A DNA stretch of 64,000 nt from an uncultured Lachnospiraceae bacterium (GTDB taxonomy: Bacteria > Bacillota > Clostridia > Lachnospirales > Lachnospiraceae). How positions within the stretch are numbered: position 1 is the first letter of the stretch; each line of letters begins with the position of its first letter. The stretch is from NCBI GenBank assembly GCA_947174015.1, contig CAMWHJ010000004.1, positions 1 to 64,000 on the forward strand. Direction: 5' to 3'. This document shows, piece by piece, positions 63,877 to 64,000 of the stretch. A program made the position numbers and the translations under genes. The notes under the pieces are model-generated. The model was not told the origin of the DNA. It saw only the letters and a program-made list of their open reading frames with translations, and ran no database searches.

Positions 63877-64000
63877 TTATAGCATTGGACGGATTAATTT
63901 CGGTCTGTAATTCTCCTTTTCCAATGCATCTAATATCTGCTGCTTATGCTCTGTACCGAATGCCTCCATCGTAATGCGAAGCTCCACTGCCGCATTACGG
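63877..64000 (-). CDS. C-terminal fragment, probable threonine ammonia-lyase
   Basis: Forty-one codons are visible before the TAA, reading RNAAVELRITMEAFGTEHKQ, then QILDALEKENYRPKLIRPML. The 5' end lies beyond the window. The alternation of a beta strand (VELRITMEAFG), a helix (EHKQQILDALEKE) and YRPKLI looks like the end of an ACT domain, as in IlvA-type threonine ammonia-lyases of Clostridia. Other ACT-domain enzymes are possible. The stop is 22 nt upstream of nagA, suggesting co-transcription. Confidence 0.5.
   Translation of the reverse strand, partial: RNAAVELRITMEAFGTEHKQQILDALEKENYRPKLIRPML

Overview
The window looks like a chromosomal segment of an anaerobic, spore-forming Gram-positive of the Clostridia, most likely Lachnospiraceae. 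The supporting signs are an alpha/beta-type small acid-soluble spore protein, strong AGGAGG-type ribosome binding sites, AT-rich spacers with sigma-A promoters, an [FeFe]-hydrogenase-like protein, a CmpB-type membrane protein, and Gram-positive type IV pilus genes with Ig-like surface proteins. This is inferred from protein families; no 16S or marker search was possible. Every gene except aroC lies on the minus strand, so the text below reads from high to low coordinates within operons. No rRNA, tRNA or CRISPR array was seen.

Layout. 63-4559: branched-chain amino acid operon leuB-ilvD-ilvB. 4781-6336: yajC and tgt. 6442-8996: a CmpB-type membrane protein, aroC on the plus strand, and a spore SASP gene. 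9238-33489: a 24 kb type IV pilus locus with pilB, pilC, two short pilins, prepilin peptidase, a PilM-PilN fusion, PilO, three further prepilins, a PilX-like protein, a 1897-residue membrane-anchored protein and a 1448-residue secreted Ig-like protein. 33662-35733: a small membrane protein, aroE and efp. 35944-43378: three multi-pass membrane proteins, a YqeG phosphatase, a group B-like [FeFe] hydrogenase protein and an F420 hydrogenase beta-like protein. 43505-48136: a MarR regulator with a heterodimeric ABC exporter. 48495-54010: citrate synthase, aspartokinase, metY and cysK. 54320-57302: csoR-copA copper operon. 57460-59715: peroxiredoxin with a two-domain thioredoxin reductase. 59785-62628: hybrid histidine kinase. 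62724-64000: nagA and the 3' end of a probable ilvA.

How the genes work together. Amino acid biosynthesis recurs: leucine/valine/isoleucine genes at the left, chorismate pathway genes aroC and aroE, aspartokinase, and sulfur assimilation by cysK and metY. PilB would power assembly through PilC, the PilMN fusion and PilO; prepilin peptidase would mature the pilins; the large proteins at the downstream end are candidate tip, adhesin or surface partners. No retraction ATPase PilT is present here. The copper operon has a CsoR operator in the spacer of its own promoter, and its ATPase ends in a CopZ-like domain with its own internal ribosome binding site. The peroxiredoxin and reductase form a peroxide-reduction pair.

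The structure least explained by known features is a family of intergenic inverted-repeat elements built on a GTAAC-N2-TTC-N-GTAC core, present about ten times and often directly after stop codons. Others are a 129-bp MITE-like element inside the pilus operon and a perfectly phased 11-bp repeat upstream of a small membrane protein gene.
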